The translations under genes and the position numbers were made by a program. A model generated the notes under the pieces. It was not told where the DNA came from and did not search any database. It saw only the letters and a program-made list of their open reading frames with translations. A stretch of 64,000 bases of DNA from positions 1,342,805 to 1,406,804 of the forward strand of contig CP075367.1 in assembly GCA_019454165.1 (NCBI GenBank), read 5' to 3'. Shown here one piece after another: positions 62,693 through 64,000 of the stretch (its first letter is position 1; each line of letters opens with the position of its first letter). Source of the stretch: Anaerolineales bacterium (GTDB lineage Bacteria; Chloroflexota; Anaerolineae; Anaerolineales; UBA11579).

Positions 62693-63480
62693 TCTTTCAG
62701 AATCCCTAGTTCTCGTTGCAGCCACTCGGTCTCCAACGTGTCCACATAGTGGTTGATGGCTTGCTGCAGGAAGGCGGGCAGTCCGGGATGGATGGCGGTG
62801 AAGGTGGCGTTGAAATCCGGGTGCTCGTTGTACATATCACCCAGGCCGCGTAGCATGTCGAAGGTGGGCTCGTAGAAATTGCGCAGGTGCTGGTGCCACT
62901 GCGCCAGGTTGGCCTGTACCTGGCTGCTGGCGGGTTCTGTATCTATGTGGTTTGCAATCTCCTGATAGATGCGGCCACCCTCGGCCATGATTTCGGCTTG
63001 CTTCTCTCTGCTGTAGCTGTTCCATAGCTTGATGGTTTCGCGGGCGCCGTCGCCCCAGTTTTCAATCGCCTGTGCCTCGTGGGCTTGTTGCTTCTCTTCG
63101 CTGAAGCCCTCAAACAGCTTTTTCTCGCTCATCAGTACTTCTCCTATCAAGTGCATGATTGTGGCGTCTACGGTGCGGATTAGGCGCTGGGTGTGCAGCT
63201 GGCGCTCCTGCAGGCGCAGGCGGTGCACCTGCAGCGCGCTCAGCAGGTCAAAGCCGGGCTGCTGCAAGGCAGCCTTGATTTTGTCGAGTTCAAAGCCCAG
63301 CTCACGGAAGAACAGGATTTGCTGCAGGCGCAGCACATCCTGTTCGTCGTAGTGACGGTATCCGTTGGGGCTAACTTTGGCCGGTTTCAGCAGGCCAATC
63401 TGGTCGTAGTGGCGCAGAGTGCGCGGCGTTACTCCGGCCAGGTCTGCAAGCTGCTTTACCGTGTACATCTTGGTGTCCAT
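62689..63480 (-). CDS. MerR-family regulator, TipA type (with TipAS ligand domain)
   Basis: A protein of about 263 residues. The MerR DNA-binding domain (YTVKQLADLAGVTPRTLRHY, then PNGYRHYDEQDVLRLQQI) is followed by a coiled coil and a C-terminal TipAS-like domain (about 130-263), which in TipA traps thiopeptide antibiotics. The start is ATG 63480: the -10 box ends 7 nt before it, so the mRNA should be leaderless, and the longer ATG at 63492 overlaps the -10 box. It likely activates its own 19-bp-spacer promoter and the coupled AAA+ ATPase gene. The ligand is unknown. Confidence 0.9.
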   Translation of the reverse strand: MDTKMYTVKQLADLAGVTPRTLRHYDQIGLLKPAKVSPNGYRHYDEQDVLRLQQILFFRELGFELDKIKAALQQPGFDLLSALQVHRLRLQERQLHTQRLIRTVDATIMHLIGEVLMSEKKLFEGFSEEKQQAHEAQAIENWGDGARETIKLWNSYSREKQAEIMAEGGRIYQEIANHIDTEPASSQVQANLAQWHQHLRNFYEPTFDMLRGLGDMYNEHPDFNATFTAIHPGLPAFLQQAINHYVDTLETEWLQRELGILKE

Positions 63481-63487
63481 GCCAGAG

Positions 63488-63518
63488 AGCATACGCTATG
63501 ACGTAGCGTCAATGTCAA
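63488..63518 (-). promoter_or_regulatory. MerR-type promoter and operator
   Basis: On the minus strand TTGACA (63513-63518), a 19-bp spacer and TATGCT (63488-63493). The over-long spacer contains the inverted repeat ACGCTA-N5-TAGCGT (63493-63509). This is the standard architecture for MerR activators that untwist the promoter. Confidence 0.85.
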
Positions 63519-63549
63519 GGGGTGGAAAAGTTCACTCGCAGCAGCAAAC

Positions 63550-63590
63550 AAAAAGAGCACGGCCTCGCCGTGCTCTTTTTTTTGTCTGTG
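63550..63590 (-). terminator. terminator after the ArsR gene
   Basis: Stem AAAGAGCACGGC with its complement, a CTC loop and T/A runs. It lies downstream of the minus-strand ArsR gene and upstream of the MerR promoter. Confidence 0.85.
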
Positions 63591-63594
63591 CCGG

Positions 63595-63906
63595 TCAGTC
63601 TTTGGGTAGTTTGGCGGCCGCCCGGGCAACCTCATCTGGGGTCAGGCGGATGTCAAAGTCTTCAAGCTGATAGACTCGCATTGCCTTGCCATCGGCGGAA
63701 ACTTCCAAGCCGCTTGAGACCAGACCGGCTTCCTCCAGCTTCTTGAGGTGCATGATCAGCAGGGGGCGGCTGATCTCCAGGTCACGGGCCAGTTGGCTGA
63801 CATAGTTGCTGCTGCTGCGCAGCGCCGCTAGGATGCGCATGCGGTGCGGGTTGTCTAAGGCGGCCATGACCAGCGGCAGGTTGTGGGTGGGCTTAGGGCT
63901 GCTCAT
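63595..63906 (-). CDS. ArsR-family winged-helix regulator
   Basis: A 103-residue protein with one winged-helix domain: DNPHRMRILAALRSSS, then YVSQLARDLEISRPLLIMHL and the wing GLEVSADGKAMRVYQL. No Cys-rich metal site is seen, so it is not a classic arsenic or metal sensor. It may act as a small stand-alone repressor of the gene upstream on the same strand (63936 onward). TAATCT lies 4 nt before the ATG; a Shine-Dalgarno is not obvious. Confidence 0.85.
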   Translation of the reverse strand: MSSPKPTHNLPLVMAALDNPHRMRILAALRSSSNYVSQLARDLEISRPLLIMHLKKLEEAGLVSSGLEVSADGKAMRVYQLEDFDIRLTPDEVARAAAKLPKD

Positions 63907-63935
63907 GGTCAGATTAGTGCTGCGGCTGCTTAGTG

Positions 63936-64000
63936 CTACTCAACCTCACGCAGCAGCTTCTCGATGGCGGCCACTTTGCTGCGCAGCTCCTGTACGCCTT
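63936..64000 (-). CDS. C-terminal fragment of a coiled-coil-ending protein (partial)
   Basis: The frame open from the window edge on the minus strand ends GVQELRSKVAAIEKLLREVE and then TAG (63936-63938). The heptad-like pattern suggests a C-terminal coiled coil. It precedes the ArsR gene by about 29 bp on the same strand, so they are likely co-transcribed. The identity cannot be told from 20 residues. Confidence 0.5.
   Translation of the reverse strand, partial: GVQELRSKVAAIEKLLREVE

Overview
The window reads as a chromosomal segment of a high-GC member of the Chloroflexota, most likely class Anaerolineae. This is inferred from gene content, not from a search. The pointers are a ddl-ftsQ-ftsA-ftsZ cluster, a single-chain SHMT/GcvT fusion, a B12-dependent ribonucleotide reductase paired with NrdR, a SufCBDSU cluster with SufR and SufT, many lipoproteins with Thr/Pro-rich linkers, and dense intergenic palindromes. 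No phage module, complete insertion sequence, CRISPR array or rRNA operon is visible.

Layout. 1-3.8 kb: end of ddl, then ftsQ, ftsA and ftsZ with overlapping start/stop codons. 3.9-6.1 kb: a membrane glycosyltransferase-like protein and a small membrane protein. 6.1-9.4 kb: nrdR-nrdJ behind a promoter with two NrdR-box-like sites. 9.4-12.8 kb: accessory stretch with an AT-rich HEPN-like gene, a GIY-YIG protein, tRNA debris and direct repeats. 12.8-17.3 kb: lipoproteins, a deoxynucleoside kinase, an M1 peptidase and a guanidinium exporter behind a guanidine-III riboswitch. 17.3-20.4 kb: the GlyA-GcvT fusion. 20.5-25.8 kb: small genes, tRNA-Val(UAC), an RpiR regulator with an FAH-family enzyme, an Nbr1-type lipoprotein and tRNA-Pro(GGG). 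25.8-36.2 kb: Fe-S assembly. sufT and sufR lie on the minus strand, and sufC-sufB-sufD-orf-sufS-sufU-Rieske on the plus strand; the same operator-like element overlaps the -35 box of both promoters. 36.2-46.7 kb: membrane glycosyltransferases and a six-gene minus-strand operon (methyltransferase, DLH, yraN, miaA, acyl-CoA ligase, HAD). 46.8-49.9 kb: T-box leader and valS. 50-53.2 kb: DinB, an SRAP protein without its catalytic Cys2, a radical SAM DNA-repair-like protein, and 580 bp of palindromic repeats. 53.2-57.6 kb: an amino-acid ABC transporter. 57.8-64 kb: scpB, a G5/beta-propeller lipoprotein, a UDP-glucuronate decarboxylase with GtrA, a TipA-type MerR regulator with an AAA+ ATPase, and an ArsR regulator.

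Two themes stand out. First, at about nine genes a -10-like hexamer ends only 6-9 nt before the ATG and no Shine-Dalgarno sequence is present, so leaderless transcription looks common here. Second, several families of short interspersed palindromic repeats fill the gaps and in places reach into genes: the sufC stop codon and the SufD N-terminal extension both coincide with repeat sequence. The AraC-type gene near 28.4-29.2 kb has a stop codon directly after its apparent leaderless ATG. I do not see one large undescribed system. The best candidates for new biology are the SRAP variant, the shared suf operator, the SufD tail with its small partner ORF, and the leaderless promoter architecture.
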